DNA of 64,000 bases from Rapana venosa. Lineage: Eukaryota > Mollusca > Gastropoda > Neogastropoda > Muricidae. Positions 63,105 through 64,000 of the stretch are shown one piece after another (the first letter of the stretch is position 1; each line of letters starts with the position of its first letter). The position numbers and the translations under genes were made by a program. The stretch lies in the NCBI GenBank assembly GCA_028751875.1, contig CM054158.1, positions 1,143,501 through 1,207,500 on the forward strand, read 5' to 3'. The notes under the pieces were generated by a model. The model had not been told where the DNA came from and did no database searches. It saw only the letters and a program-made list of their open reading frames with translations.

Positions 63105-64000
63105 ATGATCTGGGGTGTTTTTTCCCCCCTCTATCTGGTGATAGCAATACACTTCAGTGAACTAGTAGGTGATCTGTGGTTTTTTCCTGGCTAATTCTAG
63201 CAATATACTGAAGTAAACCTGTGGGTTTTTTCTATCTGATACTAGTATTATGCTGAGGTAAATCTGTGGGTTTTTCTCTATCTAATTCTAGCAATATGCT
63301 GTTCGAAGTGAATCCTGTTTGTCCTTTCTGACTGATAATAGCAGTATGCTGAAGCGAACACACAGATGATCTGTGTGTTTTCTCTATCCAATGCTCGCAA
63401 TATACTGAAGTTAATCTTTGTTGGGGTTTTTTCTCTATCTAATTCAAGCAATATGCTGAAGTGAATCTGGTTGGGTTTTTTAAATTTAAAAAAAAATCTA
63501 ATTGGTGCAATAATGCCAATATGCTGAAGTAAATCTCTTTTTTAAAAGTTTTTATTTTATCTAATTCAAGCAATACCAAAGTGAATTTTTTAAAATTTTT
63601 ATCTAATTCAAGCAATACGCTGAAGTGAACCTGTGTTCTTGTTTTTTCTATCTTACTCTTGCACTATCTAACTCTAGCAATATGCTGAAGTGAATATATG
63701 TTTTCCTCTATCTAACTCCTGCAATATGCTGAAGTGAATATATGTTTCCCTCTATCTAACTCTAGCAATATGCTGAAGTGAATCTGTGTTTTTTCCTCTA
63801 TCTAACTCTGGCAATATGCTGAAGTAAATCTGTGTTTTTCCCTCTATCTAACTCTAGCAATATGCTGAAGTGAATCTGTGTTTTTTCCTCTATCTAACTC
63901 TAGCAATATGCTGAAGTAAATCTGTTTTTTCCTCTAACTCTATCAATATGCTGAAGTAAATCTGTGTTTTTTCCCTCTATCTAACTCTAGCAATATGCTG
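63105..64000. repeat. ~45-50-bp minisatellite running off the window
   Basis: Units contain tctatctaactctagcaata, tgctgaagtgaatctgtg and a T-rich/ttccc spacer. They are diverged at the left end and nearly uniform after 63660. The array continues past base 64000. Confidence 0.93.

Overview
The window is nuclear DNA of an animal, most likely a marine gastropod mollusc. Three conserved genes with spliced exons and GT-AG junctions can be read. The spaces between them are packed with tRNA-derived SINEs of a type I associate with molluscs, 3' ends of L2/CR1-like LINEs, and very long CA/GA/CT microsatellites. No bacterial, viral or organellar gene was seen. The species call is inference.

Layout: (1) 1-4124, + strand: the last five coding exons of beta-sarcoglycan (SGCB-like); the start of the gene lies left of the window. 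(2) 9189-24275, + strand: all six coding exons of cysteine string protein (DNAJC5-like), including a 29-bp first coding exon that no ORF scan would find, a J domain with HPD, the cysteine string, and an apparently long 3' UTR with candidate poly(A) signals at 26.6, 29.8 and 32.8 kb. (3) 35509-46900, - strand: the complete five-exon ribosomal protein L27A gene (148 aa), with a 5'-TOP start, an ATG-only first coding exon and an AATAAA signal. (4) 52987-54659, + strand: one large exon of an unrecognised, disordered-looking protein (possibly DENND2-like), readable only across three single-base homopolymer frameshifts. (5) 54660-64000: repeats, ending in a minisatellite that runs off the window.

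The most interesting feature is inside RPL27A intron 3 (36728-43069). A ~134-nt element occurs twelve times, always on the host gene's sense strand. It folds as a two-hairpin H/ACA snoRNA: H box AGAGCA, an ACA box exactly 3 nt from where the copies diverge, pockets with 14 and 16 nt to the boxes, and G-U to A-U changes that keep pairing. This looks like a greatly expanded intronic snoRNA cluster, partly built by a ~2.03-kb tandem duplication. Human RPL27A also hosts H/ACA snoRNAs, but only a couple.

Other points of note are a SINE that joins a tRNA-like head to a 5S-rRNA-like body (one copy nested in another SINE with a 14-bp target-site duplication), an L2 LINE internally deleted from endonuclease to 3' UTR, a duplicated splice acceptor at the sarcoglycan transmembrane exon, and a ~78-bp-arm foldback at 34 kb.
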